Shown in pieces: positions 63,878 to 64,000 of a stretch of 64,000 bases of DNA. The stretch is from Parvibaculum sp. (GTDB lineage: Bacteria; Pseudomonadota; Alphaproteobacteria; Parvibaculales; Parvibaculaceae): assembly GCA_017642695.1 (NCBI GenBank), contig JAEPQD010000001.1, forward strand, positions 922,764 through 986,763, written 5' to 3'. The notes under the pieces were generated by a model that saw only the letters and a list, made by a program, of their open reading frames with translations, was not told where the DNA came from and ran no database searches. The first letter of the stretch is position 1, and each line of letters opens with the position of its first letter. The position numbers and the translations under genes are program-made.

Positions 63878-64000
63878 ATGCTCCAATTCATCTGGATCGT
63901 CTCGCTTCTGCTCTGCGGCATCGCTTTTGCGGTGACGTTTGTGCTTGCCGCCCTTCGCTATCTCGACGACAGGCGGCAGAGTGGTGACACGATTGCTCGC
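63878..64000 (+). CDS. N-terminus of a membrane protein, cut by window edge
   Basis: An ATG 2 nt after the barrel-protein stop opens a frame that stays open to the last base (41 codons). It encodes a hydrophobic N-terminal segment (QFIWIVSLLLCGIAFAVTFVLAALRYL) followed by DDRRQSGD. By position it belongs to the kinase-regulator-barrel operon. In analogous operons the next gene is often a HEAT-repeat membrane protein or a glycosyltransferase, but too little is visible to say. Confidence 0.6.
   Translation, partial: MLQFIWIVSLLLCGIAFAVTFVLAALRYLDDRRQSGDTIAR

Overview
The window is a gene-dense, high-GC chromosomal segment of an alphaproteobacterium. The evidence is the tad/cpa pilus gene order, a cytochrome c (CycM-like)-kdsB-pheA block, a DnaX lacking the usual zinc cysteines, several perfect TTAA-N7-TTAA (CtrA-type) boxes and a small 4.5S-type SRP RNA. 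The overall impression is Hyphomicrobiales, possibly Parvibaculum-like. That genus guess comes from memory of gene style, not from any search. There are no insertion sequences, prophage, CRISPR arrays or rRNA genes, and most of the window looks like core genome.

Layout. 1-7.2 kb: pheS (cut by the left edge), pheT, an alpha/beta hydrolase-fold protein whose nucleophile serine is alanine, a crotonase-family protein, lepA and a small membrane protein. 7.3-7.5 kb: tRNA-Ser(GGA). 7.6-22 kb: a complete tight-adherence (Flp/Tad) pilus locus. It holds two TadE-like pseudopilins, a divergent vWA-domain TadG, a stand-alone secretin N-domain protein, a Crp/Fnr-type regulator, the Flp pilin, the run cpaA-cpaB-cpaC-cpaD-cpaE-cpaF-tadB-tadC, and TadD on the opposite strand behind a shared terminator. 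CtrA-like boxes lie in three intergenic regions of this locus, which suggests cell-cycle control of the pilus as known for Caulobacter pilA.

22-26.9 kb: an orphan membrane-anchored TAXI solute-binding protein, a GST-like protein, an M17 aminopeptidase, a MarR-like regulator and an NlpC/P60 peptidase. 26.9-34.5 kb: a minus-strand yej peptide ABC transporter operon with two tandem substrate-binding proteins, one with a Tat-like signal and one with a Sec-type or anchored N-terminus. 34.7-37.4 kb: CycM-like cytochrome c, kdsB and pheA. 37.5-49.8 kb: housekeeping genes (nudC, SRP RNA, dnaX-ybaB-recR, an AGCS symporter, rmuC, def-fmt-truA, murI, an unknown membrane protein, dapE) interspersed with hypothetical membrane proteins.

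49.8-59.1 kb: dapD, a TipF-like degenerate EAL protein, a secernin-like C69 peptidase, a glutathione peroxidase-DinB pair, an OmpA-type lipoprotein, two SDRs with a GNAT between them, and a metallo-beta-lactamase-fold protein related to alkyl sulfatases. 59.1-64 kb: an intergenic region with an 18-bp perfect palindrome, then a tightly coupled operon. That operon encodes a hybrid histidine kinase (5TMR_LYT-like membrane sensor, PAS, HisKA, HATPase and two receivers), two single-domain response regulators, a TPR/YaiO-like outer-membrane barrel and the start of a further membrane protein that runs off the right edge. This signalling-plus-envelope operon and the CtrA-box-marked pilus locus are the parts most worth following up.
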